This document shows, piece after piece, positions 21,818-32,595 of a stretch of DNA of 64,000 nucleotides (position 1 is the first letter of the stretch; each line of letters opens with the position of its first letter). The position numbers and the translations under genes were made by a program. Below the pieces are notes generated by a model. It was not told the origin of the DNA. It did not search any database and worked only from the letters and a program-made list of their open reading frames with translations. The DNA lies in NCBI GenBank assembly GCA_023897205.1, contig JAHWDD010000009.1:1302001-1366000 (forward strand). Reading direction: 5' to 3'. The DNA is from Exophiala sp. HKRS030 (taxonomy: Eukaryota; Ascomycota; Eurotiomycetes; Chaetothyriales; Herpotrichiellaceae).

Positions 21818-23260
21818 TCAAGCAGCTCCAGCTGTCGGTGTGTTTTGCAGAACCTTGGTGGGTTGTAGACCAGCTCGGACAATTCGCTCACCGGAGCTGT
21901 CTCGAGAAACCTCACCCTTGGCTGCCATTTGTGCTCGTTTCCAGATCTCCACCTCGCAGCCACCACGAATGACACCGACTCTCATAGTAGACAGCAGGTT
22001 GTGAGCAGCATTGCTGTGCATGTAGATACCGCCGTTGAACATGGCAGTGGCATCCTTGCCGATACCAGAGTTGATCATCGCCTTGCCACCGGGGTGGTCC
22101 TTGATGAACTCGGTCACATCGTGCACGATGCCAGCAATTGCAACAAGAGCACGACCATTCTTGGCTTGTTCAACATAGTCATCCCACTCCAACACCGGTA
22201 GCTGATCAAGAGGGACACCCCAGTCGAGTCTGGCGCGCTTCTGGTCAAGCTTCTTCTGTTGTTGCTGGAGGCGGCCTTTCTCGATTTCGTTGGCACGGAA
22301 TTGCTTGAGGTCATAGGCAAGACCGAGTTGCTTCCAGACCCAGATGGACCACTTGGTAGGGTCGTACTGATGCCACTCAATGGCATTGCGGTAGTCGGAG
22401 GGGAATTCGTGATGGAAGTTGTGGTAGCCTTCACCCAGGGTGACCAAAGCCGTGATAACGTGGTCACGGGGAGAGTTGCGGTCGTCGAAAGGCTGGTCAC
22501 CAAGCCAATGGGCCAGGGAGTTGACGCAGAAAGTGGCTTGCTGGACGAAGAAGATGCGGAGGATACCGGCGTAGATGAAGCCACCGAACCAATCGCCCCA
22601 ACCGAGACCAGAAACGATCATGGGGAAGACGAGACCCATGAAAATGACAACCTTGAGGTAGTTCTTGTGTTGCCAGATGACCACGGGGTCTTCGTTGAGG
22701 TCGGAGATGTCAGTACGACCGATTCTCTTGGGGTTTTGCTTCATGATCATCCATCCCAAGTGCGAGTAGAGCAGACCCTTGCGTACGGAGTATGGGTCTT
22801 TTTCGGTGTCGGTATATCTGTGGTGTGCTCGGTGATCGCGTGCCCACCATCTGATGGAGCCTTCGACGGCACCACCGCCGACAGCGGCAAGGAACGCTCT
22901 GAGGGGAAGAGTCGCGGAGTAGGAGGTGTGAGCCCATAACCTGTGGTATCCAGCTGTGATGCCCAAACCAGTGGCAAAGTAGTAGAGGACAGCCCAGACA
23001 GCGGTCTTGAACTGGAGAGGCACCCACAAGGCCTGAACGCAGCCGTAGATAGGAATCAGGACAATGAGGGTGACGTTGAGCCAATTGACGTGTTTATACC
23101 AGTTCGACGTTGTCATTGGGGTCTCGGTGATGTGAGGCTTCTTGGGGTCATACTTCGAGCTTCGGTTTGGCTCCGAGGGTTTTGCCATTGGGTTGGGGGT
23201 GGAGGAGAGGTACTCTGGCTTGACTGCCAGGTCACCGGCGGTAGGCTGTGAGGACGGCAT
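21818..23260 (-). CDS. OLE1: Delta-9 acyl-CoA desaturase with fused cytochrome b5
   Basis: This intronless 480-residue integral ER membrane enzyme inserts the cis-9 double bond into palmitoyl- and stearoyl-CoA. The three His boxes are HRLWAH (106-111), HRAHHR (143-148) and HNFHH (280-284), with the NSLAHW motif at 247-252 giving the further metal ligand. Hydrophobic pairs lie at about 62-110 and 202-240. A cytochrome b5 domain at about 355-440 carries the haem-ligand HPGG (389-392) and a second His at about 415-420, so the electron donor is built in as in Ole1. All catalytic residues are present. The upstream 1.3 kb is free of genes and probably holds a large regulated promoter. Confidence 0.96.
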   Translation of the reverse strand: MPSSQPTAGDLAVKPEYLSSTPNPMAKPSEPNRSSKYDPKKPHITETPMTTSNWYKHVNWLNVTLIVLIPIYGCVQALWVPLQFKTAVWAVLYYFATGLGITAGYHRLWAHTSYSATLPLRAFLAAVGGGAVEGSIRWWARDHRAHHRYTDTEKDPYSVRKGLLYSHLGWMIMKQNPKRIGRTDISDLNEDPVVIWQHKNYLKVVIFMGLVFPMIVSGLGWGDWFGGFIYAGILRIFFVQQATFCVNSLAHWLGDQPFDDRNSPRDHVITALVTLGEGYHNFHHEFPSDYRNAIEWHQYDPTKWSIWVWKQLGLAYDLKQFRANEIEKGRLQQQQKKLDQKRARLDWGVPLDQLPVLEWDDYVEQAKNGRALVAIAGIVHDVTEFIKDHPGGKAMINSGIGKDATAMFNGGIYMHSNAAHNLLSTMRVGVIRGGCEVEIWKRAQMAAKGEVSRDSSGERIVRAGLQPTKVLQNTPTAGAA

Positions 23261-24569
23261 GGCGAAGTCGGTATGAAGGTCGACTGATACCGGAGGGAAT
23301 GAAGGTCGATGTGAGGATGAAGGGATTGAGGACGAGAGAGGAGGACGGGTCGATGTTTTATTTAGAAGGGGGCGACGGTGCAGCCCAACGAGAATTCAAA
23401 AAGTTGTTGAGAAGTTCCCCACTTCTTTTGAGGCGGCAGTGGGTGGTGTGAAAACAAGTATCGGGAGGCGTATGGGGGGGGTTTTTGGGGGGACGGGACT
23501 GGGTGGCCAGGGACCGGGACCTCGAAGCTGGTCGGCCTCTGTCGAATGGCGCAGAGATTTTCCAGGCTCTAGAACTGCACATCATTTGGCGAATCTTGAC
23601 CCTTTCTTGGTGAGGGCCGGACACGAGAAATTCACTAGGCGGCTCACGTTGCCCTGAGCTCTCTGGGCTTGCGAAAAACGTTGGGGAGACGTCAGGCGAG
23701 TTTCAGGCACAGATCCCCAAAGATTGTCCCGGCTAGTCCTTATTGGTTCTAGTGTTTGACAGCTCTAGAACGGAGCTAGAATCGGGACCCTGAGAACTTC
23801 GGCCATTCACGGTTCAAGGATTGGTGACTAGCGTATTTTGCAAAGTACTAAGAGCTCGTATCGTGGCTTTTCTCGTTGCGAAGTTGTCGATGAGGCTCCA
23901 GCCATGGTCGTGACGTCGTAGATGTGATTCATCTAAAGAAACGCTCGACAAGGGAAGCTTCTCTCTGACCACTGTCGAAGACCCTCTCTGTTAAAAATAT
24001 ATCCTCCGTGCTGACGCCGGACTAGAAATCTCGGCACTTACGAGGACACTACGGACTACAGGGATTGGGTCCAGGCGATCGGAAACCAAATGCGTCTCGG
24101 AGAAAATGAGCCGAGGCCTCAAAAGTTGTGACAGGCCCCAACAAGAGGATGATGCGCCAGATCTTCCGTCGTATTTCGTATAGCCAACTGCGATTCCCTT
24201 GTGGCCACATCACCTTTTGGCTCGAGCGATGCACACCACACAATGTTCAACAATACCCATATGAAGATCCGTGAGTATATGATTGGCTGCCTTTGCAACT
24301 GATGCCTTCTGCCTCCAGGGTCGTCATATGATCCTGATAACTCTTCATATGTCTCCCGACCAATGCCATACCACATTATCACATGTATTAACATTTCTTT
24401 CCTTTCCGAAAATCTGTTGAGATGCAGGGCTGCGTGGCTTAGGCAGCATCGTAATCATCACCATCGACACTTGCTCGCACAGTGGCCTTACCATCGCTGG
24501 CTGCTGCACATAGACGTGCAGACACCGTCACCTGCTTCCATGGCACCGCTTTTCATAGCACGTCGTCCA
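23261..24569. other. Desaturase promoter region, no gene seen
   Basis: This is 1.3 kb upstream of the desaturase. It includes two G-rich runs at about 23470-23515. Open frames here have no recognisable content. Confidence 0.5.
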
Positions 24570-25094
24570 TCACCAGGGAACCGCTCTTGGGCCCATGTCG
24601 GTACCGTAGGATCCTTCTCTCCGGACAGGCCCTTCGTCCTCGATCCGCTCTCTCATCTCAGCGCCATCGTCGCCACCTTCCTTCTTCCACCGCCTGTGTA
24701 ATTTCCGTGCTGCGAACTTGCCCACGCCCCAGACACTTGCTGCAATGATACTCGCACCAAAGGTTGGAGGAGCCGCCAGCCAGCCCACCCCGGTGATGAC
24801 GCCTCCGAATGCAGTAGCTCCAATTGCGGCGACGAGAAACCCAACAGCCGCGTATTTGGCCCAACGCACCAGTCGCCAAATGATGAATTGTCCAACATAT
24901 CGACATGTGCGGAGGAGGGCCCTTGTGCGTAAGCGAGCTGGCTTATCGGCGCTCGCGCTTCCGGGTGCAATGAGGTAATTCAGGTTGCGTCTCGCGCTGA
25001 CGAGCGCGGACTTGGATTGTTGTTGCACTGCGGCTTCGTCATTTTCGTTATGAAGGTCAACGTTGTGTATTCCTCGTGACGGTGCCATTGTCAT
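24570..25094 (-). CDS. Small putative membrane protein, unknown function
   Basis: The frame gives 174 residues from the ATG at 25094 (another ATG at 25088; a weaker upstream one at 25157). Residues 1-70 are hydrophilic and basic. Two Gly/Ala-rich hydrophobic stretches at about 82-108 and 114-130 look like membrane segments, with GxxxG-like spacing and Arg/Lys on the flanks. The acidic C-terminal tail ends in Pro-Arg-Ala-Val-Pro-Trp. I do not recognise a family. Support is the length of the frame and its protein-like composition, so this is a moderate call. Confidence 0.5.
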   Translation of the reverse strand: MTMAPSRGIHNVDLHNENDEAAVQQQSKSALVSARRNLNYLIAPGSASADKPARLRTRALLRTCRYVGQFIIWRLVRWAKYAAVGFLVAAIGATAFGGVITGVGWLAAPPTFGASIIAASVWGVGKFAARKLHRRWKKEGGDDGAEMRERIEDEGPVRREGSYGTDMGPRAVPW

Positions 25095-25694
25095 GGTCGA
25101 TGAGTAATGTTGTGCTACTGTCAGAAGAAGACAGTATGAATTTCTTTGGTGCAACAACTAATCTGTACCGGTACGTCATCGACGTGAAGCTGCGGCCATT
25201 GGTTGCCAAGAACTCCGGATATTCACTTCGAGTCACGATTTCTGGCTTCTGTTTTTGGTTTGTTCTTCCTTGAACATTGTTGTCGTTACGAGACGACTAA
25301 TGACACGACAAGAAGGAGAAGGAGCATAACAACGGTGTACCACCACTGACTCGCTACCTACGGTTTAAAAGATGGAATGTAGACTACAGGAGGCCTCGAT
25401 GCCACTCATGCAAACTGAGCCTCAACATCCACCGTTTTTGAGGGATCCCTCGGGTTGGTGAACGAATACTTTGGTCCGGTCTGTTGCGCCTGTCTGCCTA
25501 GGTAGGTACTTATCTACTCCGTACTAAGCCTTTGACATCATTTTGGGAAAATCTCAATCTCGACCGAAATGCTTGCTGCTCAATCACAAACTCTGAATAC
25601 GGCGCGACACTTTTGTTGGTACATACAGGGAAGAATTAATCTAATACTTGGTACACATGACATCTCCCATCTAGTAGATCGGGGTATAATTATA
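25095..25694. other. Intergenic, no gene seen
   Basis: This lies between the small membrane protein gene and the phosphatase 3' end. Nothing is supportable. Confidence 0.5.
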
Positions 25695-27021
25695 TTACTT
25701 CATGTCCTTCTCGTCCTTCTTACACACCTGCGCATAATCCTTGAATTCTTCGGCCCCGGCGGCGATGATCTTCACCCACTCGCTCATGGGACAACTGGCG
25801 CCAGGTCCGTCCTGACAGAAGGGAATGGGCCTGGGTGCCGTGTTGGCGATGACGCGGATATATTCACCCTCTCGCCCCGGCCTGCCCGTGCACGTCATCT
25901 TCTCCATGCCCACGTGGCCCAGGAACGGGATGAGATCGCTCATGCGCCAGGCGCGGACCCAGTTGACGTGGTCGGTCGGGAACTGTTCCATCGCCGACGA
26001 CGACGAGTTGAAGATGCCCAGCGCCGTGGCGACAAAGGGAGGGACCTCGCGGTGCGTGAAGCTCAGGAAGAGCCGTTGCTCCGGAGGCCAGCCAGCATCA
26101 TCGTCGTCGTCGTCTCCGTTTCGGTCTGGGTCCGGGTCCGGTGTGCCATCCACCTTTTGGAACAATTCGCTCTGCGCCTTGAGCCAGGGAAAGCCCAGGT
26201 ACGGCGACAAGGGGTTCAGGGGACCGACCATGTGGGCGTACTTGAGGTCCCAGGCGTACTCGTACGACATCCACTCGGCGTCGGTGAAGACGGCGCACAG
26301 GGGACTTCTCTCGCCTCTGATTGCGGACTCGTAGCCACACAGACCCTGAAGACCGACGACGTCGTTGTCGGTCAGGTTGAAAGGCATGAATTGCGCCAGG
26401 CGACCCGAGACGTGCGCCGCGTAGTGAGACACGAAGTCGGCCATTTCTTCGGTGCCGGGTTTCTTGCTGAACGCAGGGCACGACTTGTGGGGCACCAACG
26501 AGTCCATGCTTCCGTTCTTGTTCTGGGTGATTCGCACGACCTTGATGTCCGAGTTCTCGGGGAAGGCCCTCACCATTGCCTCGGCGGTGTCGTACGTCCG
26601 CGATTTCTTGTCGGCCAGCACTCGTTTGACGGTGGGGGCGAGGTCGGGGTAACGCTTGACCAGGTGCGCGCCCACTTTTCTGGCGTCTTCCTTACCGGAA
26701 GGCGTCACTTGTTCGAGCCTGTCTTCCAGGATGGGAGACACCCAGGTGGACATGAATTCCAGTGGTCCGGACCATCCCGAGCGGTGCTGTTCGAGTTTGT
26801 ACAGGAACGGTTTGATGTATTCCTCGTACTCGTCGTCGTTGGAGTAGATGGCGGCGTGCCGGATGAGGTACGACGCCGCCGTCACCTTGCACCCTACGGG
26901 CGCCGTATGCTCGAGACCGAACCCGACGGCGTCAAAGTACGGTGAAATCCCTGGAAGATGTAAAAGTTCGTCGAATTTGTAGCCCTGCGTGTGGTCTTGT
27001 ACCGTGATCGGCACTTGTTGA

Positions 27022-27055
<34 letters not shown>

Positions 27056-27134
27056 GCGGCGGAGTGGGAAACGCGGCGGCCAACAAGGCTCCTCCCAAGA
27101 CCAACAACGCTGTCCCGGTTGTCCGAGTGGACAT
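25695..27134 (-). CDS. Secreted histidine-phosphatase superfamily protein (acid phosphatase/phytase branch)
   Basis: This intronless protein has 479 residues from ATG 27134; an ATG at 27212 would add 26 residues before the signal peptide. Residues 1-20 are a signal peptide (ALLVLGGALLAAA). A run of 11 Ser follows (28-38), encoded by a trinucleotide repeat. The catalytic N-terminal motif reads YLIRHAAIYSNDDEY (His93) instead of the classical RHGxRxP. The distal motif is THREVPP (361-363 His-Arg-Glu) instead of HD, with Glu the likely proton donor, as in the MINPP branch. Several Cys suggest disulfides and there are Asn glycosylation sites. A poly-Asp run lies at 341-346. Extracellular phosphomonoester hydrolysis is the family role; whether this variant is active on phytate is unclear. 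Confidence 0.85.
27022..27054 (+). repeat. (GAT)11 microsatellite inside a coding region
   Basis: Eleven perfect GAT units on the plus strand are read as eleven Ser codons on the minus strand, just after the signal peptide of the histidine-phosphatase gene. Confidence 0.95.
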
Positions 27135-27674
27135 TTTTCTCTCAAGGGGCTGGGGCCTTTGACCACCGTGCCTACTGTTCAAGATTGTTGTTCTCAAAAA
27201 ATAGTTCTTCAAAAATAAAATGTTAAAAACAAAATGTTGAAAGTGTAAAGGTCAAACCAACAGCTCAATAGAAAAAAACAACTCAGGTGATGACGTCTTC
27301 GCTATTTACTCCGGAAGCACGAGGCTGTCAGTCTGTGCTGTCGCCGATATCGACACTATCCACTCACCTCTTGAAATTACGAGCACTGTCCTTGAACACG
27401 ACAAAATTTTGTTTTGATACGTTAATCACAGGTAATAAGAAGTCAATGGTCAGCGGAAGAACTCGTCCGGGTTCATGGAGTTTTCTGTTTTCGTTTGTAT
27501 CCATTCCCGATGAGGCACATCTTGTACTCATAGTCATGCCATGCTTTTGTTACCTCATGAAGCACACACCTTTCTAATCTATCTAAGCAGATGCACAAAC
27601 GTGTTCCAATACGAAACTCCATGCCACGCTAACTAAAAAACCGCCAAATAAAAAGAAATAAAGCGAGACGTGAT
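27135..27674. other. Intergenic, A/T-rich
   Basis: This is the promoter of the phosphatase gene and the 3' flank of the coiled-coil gene. It is A/T-rich around 27190-27290. No gene is seen. Confidence 0.5.
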
Positions 27675-28739
27675 TCATATACCGAGATTCCTCTGCATCC
27701 TTCCAATGACTGACTCTAGCTCGGCGTTGCGATCTTCTAGCAGCCCAACCTCCTTCTGCAACGCCTCCTTCTCGGACCTGAGCTGCTGCATCTTGACGGC
27801 CATCTTCTCTCTATGCTTCATGCTTTCATCAAACATGGTTTCCATGCGACTCATCATCGTGTTCACATCACCCGAGACGCTTCCCTTTGTGGCATGCTCG
27901 TGCAGCTCTTTGTTTGCCGCTTCGAGCTCTAGGATCCTCTGCTCCATTGCCGCAGATTTCGCAGCCCGCCACAAATCATCCCCTTCGCTCCGTGATTGAC
28001 GTGCCGAGAACGTGGACGTCCGTCTGGTCGGTGGTGGTGGTTGAGGCTTGGACCACAAGGCTTGCGCGAGCTTTTCGCGAACGGCGAGAAGATTCTCCAG
28101 ATCTTCATCTCGCAGCTTTCGGATGGCCGAATGTTCTCTTCTTTCCTCAGCCAACATTGTCCGGAGTTTGAGGATGTTGGTGAAGTCCTCGTCGCGGACT
28201 TCGAAGTAGGCCTGGTATCTTCGTTCCCAAGTCTTCCTTTCCGCTTCGAGGGTGTCGACCCGAGATTGGAGTATGGCGTAGTCATCTGCCATGATAGTCG
28301 GACGACCACTTTCGGCCTCGCTGACTTTGTAGAGCAGCGATTGCAGTAGTTGCTCCATTGGGCCAGCCACATGGTTCGGGGAGATTTGTTGTTCCGAGGA
28401 TGTATCCGAGAGAGATGATACACTACAGTGCTCCAAAGGAATCTGTTGCACAGTCGGAGTTTTGAGGTCCAGCTCGTCATGAACAATGTCATGGGGGACA
28501 TCCATAGCGAGCGTGGAGTTGGATGCGTTTGTTGATATCGAGTCACGTCGCTGACGCTCAGGCGACAGGTCCAGACTTGTCATGGTTACGAGACTTTTCT
28601 CAGAATGCCACATTCCACTCGTGCTTCTAGATTGTTGTTCATCGAAGGTCTCGGAATATGTAGATCCGCGGCTCGAAGCAACGGACATGGCGAATGAATG
28701 TGTCGATGACGTTCTTTGTAGATGTCCGGGAGTCCACAT
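27675..28739 (-). CDS. Coiled-coil protein of unknown function
   Basis: The protein has 354 residues from the ATG at 28739, which has A at -3; an upstream ATG at 28796 adds 19 residues of weak character. Residues 1-130 are Ser/Thr-rich and probably disordered, with many possible phosphorylation sites. Charged heptad-like helices follow at about 150-235 (for example LQSRVDTLEAERKTWERRY) and again at about 270-354 (MEQRILELEAANKELHEH, LRSEKEALQKEVGLLEDR). A Pro-rich linker with an Arg-Arg-Thr-Ser site separates the two coils. No catalytic domain is seen; a scaffold or cytoskeletal role is possible but not shown. Confidence 0.75.
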   Translation of the reverse strand: MWTPGHLQRTSSTHSFAMSVASSRGSTYSETFDEQQSRSTSGMWHSEKSLVTMTSLDLSPERQRRDSISTNASNSTLAMDVPHDIVHDELDLKTPTVQQIPLEHCSVSSLSDTSSEQQISPNHVAGPMEQLLQSLLYKVSEAESGRPTIMADDYAILQSRVDTLEAERKTWERRYQAYFEVRDEDFTNILKLRTMLAEERREHSAIRKLRDEDLENLLAVREKLAQALWSKPQPPPPTRRTSTFSARQSRSEGDDLWRAAKSAAMEQRILELEAANKELHEHATKGSVSGDVNTMMSRMETMFDESMKHREKMAVKMQQLRSEKEALQKEVGLLEDRNAELESVIGRMQRNLGI

Positions 28740-29504
28740 TTTAAAGGTAGGATCGAAGGGGAATTGCGGGATAAAGTATTGAAAAAGTGAGAGCAAATTT
28801 CAGGTTCAGACTTACTGAGATGAAATTATGAGGGAGCATCTTCATCATTAAATGTTTGAAGCAATCCATGACTGAGGGACCTGAAACGTGCGAGTTCTGC
28901 CCCAAAGCCCCTGAGGAGGTTGATGCTGCGACCAACCTGAGACACCATGTCCCTTAGAACAAAGGTTTAGCATGTATCTCGAGCCGGTGCAAGCGAGCAA
29001 AACAAGAGATCTTTCCGCTTTGCTGCGTTGAGATCCGTTGGACTTCGCGGTCCCTTGTGTCAGATATTCGTGAGGAAATGAGCACGGAGGTCAATACTCT
29101 CCCCGTATTTTCTTTCTAGTAGAGCCTCAAACATGCCAAGGAGGAATCGAACTACTCGCGCCTCACCGAATCATGGGTTGAAATTTAGACAGCACAACGT
29201 GGTCGCTGGGGCCTCAAATGATCTTACTGCGACGAGTGGATCAGCGGCAAACAAGGTACTGACTGTATTGATTCGCCGCCTTTCAACTCGTTCACCTTGT
29301 GATGAAGCTACAACTTCCCCTTACTCTCCGGCAGTAGTAGTGAGAGATCAATGACCAGGATGCTCGTCAGACCTAGGTCGGTCTCATACATTTCAGTCAT
29401 GTTATTTTCAATGATATACTATACAATGGCCAGAATTGGCAACATAAGCAGCCGCCAGGATTGCATCGGGGCACAAGGTTTGTGGTTAGCCATTCAGTGA
29501 TGAT
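28740..29504. other. Intergenic, no gene seen
   Basis: This lies between the coiled-coil gene and the 3' end of the Zn2Cys6 regulator. Nothing is supportable. Confidence 0.5.
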
Positions 29505-32186
29505 TCAAATACATGGCTCGACCGAGTCCAAAAACTGCAGATCTCCGTAGACGGAGTCCGACACCTCGGTCAGATACCAAGGTATCACGAAGCCAAGGTC
29601 AGAGTCTGTCGTGTCCTCGGTTGTCAGCGTCGGGAAACATTCTTCTTGATTGTTGTCATCAACGACATCAAGCACTGTATTTGGCACAATGATTGGCGGT
29701 GTGACAGGCGGCATCATTAACGGCGACATCGCATGCATAAACAGCGGGCCCGGCACACTAGCAGGCGTTGTGTCAAGAACCCAGCTCTGCAGGTCCGCCA
29801 TACGCGGCGCCCGTCCTCGCGACAATGCGAAGTCCAGAGAGAGCGAGAGGCGCAGATAAACCGTCGGTTTCCCTGTGAATACATCTGACCAAGTGGAGGG
29901 CCGATGCAAGAGCGCTTTGCTATTTCCGTTCTCAAAATCGCGCTGCTCAACACCCCGGAGCGAGACCTGGGAGGACGGGCCGAGGTGTTGAATCTCGGAG
30001 TCCACCACTTGCAGGAGGTAGTTGATGGCGCTGGTGACGCACTCGGTATGGTCGTGTTGAGTACGGAAGAGTCTCATTATGGCCGCATATCGTTCAAGCT
30101 GCTGCTGGTGGATGTCCTTTTGCGCCGCCGCCGAGAGTCGGAGGTTGAGAGCTTCGAGGATAAAGGGGAGCGCCGAGCATGATGGTCTAGGGAAAAGTTA
30201 TTAGCAGATACTCAGGAGTACTGTCCACCCTTAGGTATGAGAATCACGAGGACGCACGCGGTGATGGGCAGATTGTGTGCTAGCCCTTGGTTACTCAGTT
30301 CTTTAATTTTGCCCGCTACACTAGTGATCGCATTCCGCAAGTCTCTGTTGAGGCTGGCAAGGCGAAACTCGTGATCGTCCAGGTGAACTTGGTGTCTTTG
30401 CAGGATGGAAGCCTGGTGGTTGCAGAGTGCAATTTTGGCGGAGCTGGATGTTTCGTCAGCACGAGCTTGATGAGATGTTCCTCCAGGGAGAAAACTTCAT
30501 ACTAGTAGTGGATCAATGTCATGTCCGCAAAGAAGGTCACTGAAGGATTTAGTGTGCGACATCCTAGATCTCTATCGCCATGATTCACCAGGTCAGACAT
30601 AAATCTGCGTGACCAGACCTTGAGTTCAGTGTTCGCTCGCTCGATCTCTACCATAGACGAGACCAATTGAGATACGGTAGGCCGGTCTTCAAGGGAGGAA
30701 GAGGATGCGCCATAAGCGGCACTCATCGTCCATGTGATGGCAACTGCAAGGGCACAATGAGCAACGATGGTTTTGCTCAAGGCTGACCTCGATCTGGAAT
30801 CGTAGACTTGGAGACTGTGAGCCTCGCCTACGAGGTCAGATTCGGTCAGCCCGCCTTGGTCCAAATCGAAGTCTTCAGGACTTATTTGAATGTCGCGGCG
30901 AACACCAAGGGCTATCATCCGGTCGCGAAGAATACAGCACCACCAGAGACGTTTCTGTTCCCGTATTGTTTCGATATCTGATCGAGTCGAACGGTAGTAG
31001 TTCTGGGCACCAGCCTCCTTGGCGTACGATATTGCTTTTGATAACCACATCGAGTTGAGGCTTTGATCAACCAGAGTGGCTTGCAAAGACAGCAATAGCG
31101 ATGTTTGGGCAAGCGCCACGCTGTCACGTTCCAGAGAATGCTCTACCAGCAGCTTGGTAGCCGGTCATCAGCTACTAGGTGTGCGCAATCCAAGGGGTCT
31201 CATACCTCAGCACGGCGATGGAGTGTCGTACGTGCACTTTGAAGATCCCTAAATCCGCAAGCCTTGATCGAGCTAATCGAGACGAACTACCTGTCTTAGA
31301 TCTGGGTCGTTCACGTCTCGGGTATTGATGACTTACCCTGCACGCAGTAAAAAGAATCGCCTGGAAAAGAGCTAGTGAGAAAGTAGGACTGCAATTCCCA
31401 TCACGTCCAGAGCCGGAGTATAGGGCCCAAAAGTGCCCTTCGTTCAGCAGAGGGAGACAAGGATGAACGTAGAGAAAGTATTGTCGTACAAATTCATCCA
31501 ATACTCGGCCGCTTGGAACCTGAAGGCAATACTCGCGTTCGAGACATCGAATCTCAGTGGGTGACAGGTGTTGCATGTCTCCAAGTTTCAAGAACTTGTG
31601 GAAGTAGAAAGGAACATATACATCCGTTGTCGAGGGAGTATCATCACCTATAAGAGAGATGTTCCAAGTTAGCATTGATTCGGCCATGAGCTAGGATGTA
31701 GTCACAGCGACTTGCATCAATGGAACATGAGATATTCTCATACTTTCGTCCAGGCCTTGTGAAAGGGGTGCTATCCTCGGTAGCGACAAACAAGCTTCAA
31801 TATCGTCGTATGTCGAACGTTTACGTCGACCGTCAGCCCTAGGCACGATAGGAGCATCAGTGCCGGAGGTCGGCCCCCTCTCGCGTGCAAGTCGTTCAAG
31901 TCTACTTTTCCTCCCTCTGAATGAGTGGCGTTGTTAGAAAACACGGTCTTGAACAGAGCCGCACCATATCTACATAGCTAAAGCACACAGCTTACCTTTT
32001 CAATGGTTCTCTGATCACGCAACGGCGAGCATCTAAATGACAATTGTTGCATGGTATCCCAGAGGAGTCCACATCGCATCGTACCTTACGGTTGTGACAG
32101 GACTCGCAGGAACGACGGGAACCTTTTGGCCCACCGGTATTAATGAAATGCTCTCGTCGTGTTGTCTGCATCTTTGTGGGCGGCAA
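29505..32186 (-). CDS. Zn2Cys6 transcription factor with fungal_trans domain
   Basis: Seven exons from the minus strand: 31996-32186, 31744-31916, 31337-31647, 31206-31262, 30503-31152, 30258-30443, 29505-30186; in phase throughout, 749 residues. The Zn2Cys6 cluster has Cys at 27, 30, 37, 46, 49 and 56 with canonical spacing (C-x2-C-x6-C-x8-C-x2-C-x6-C), followed by a basic linker. The middle-homology region spans exons 3-6, with motifs YFLYVHPCLPLL, the LWWCCILRDR signature and a late HY..AKIALCNHQ segment. It resembles the cutinase/xylanase regulator class (CTF1/XlnR-like). The 57-nt exon 4 (ending RRAE before LLVEHSLERD) was found because any other joining hits a stop. It lies head-to-tail with the FMN oxidase gene and is the likely regulator of the following cluster (inference). 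Confidence 0.88.
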
Positions 32187-32595
32187 AGTGGTGCGAGATG
32201 TGCAACATCACGGGGAGGAAGCAGAGGACGAAGAGCGGTTTGCGTGTCACACGGAGGTCAAGTGCCGCAGAAGCAAGGTCAGGTCTAGCGCAGGCTTTGC
32301 CATCAGCTGCCTGACAATTGATTGACTCTGGAGCTGGATGTTCTTTGCAAGTCGCTGTCATAAAGCATGTGGCTCGGCACCATTAGAAGAGTCTCACTCG
32401 GGCGGGCGGATGGCAACCGCGGCACCAGCTACAGGGGGGCTGGGGTTGCGGCCAAGGGGTTCTAGACCAGCTCAGGCCACGATATGCGAAAGGATGAGAA
32501 TTTGACTCGAATACAGGTGCTACTTGGTTGCATCCGGTGAAGTTAATTTCATCTGAGTCTACAGAACAGTTCTGTCGCCCTGGACTATGTCTCCA
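32187..32595. other. Promoter of the Zn2Cys6 regulator
   Basis: This is a 409-nt gap between the stop of the FMN oxidase and the start of the regulator, both on the minus strand. It is G/C-rich at 32395-32460. No further gene is seen. Confidence 0.5.

Noticed and set aside
22259..22939. 226-codon open frame on the plus strand
   Set aside because: Antisense to the desaturase; no protein features.
25569..26945. 458-codon open frame on the plus strand
   Set aside because: It lies exactly antisense to the histidine-phosphatase gene. High third-position GC of the real gene removes stops on the other strand; the translation is rich in Arg, Val and His with no domain.
31175..31336. Straight read-through of the regulator's exon 3 to a stop at 31175
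   Set aside because: It would truncate the transcription factor in mid-domain; a phase-correct splice model restores the family pattern.
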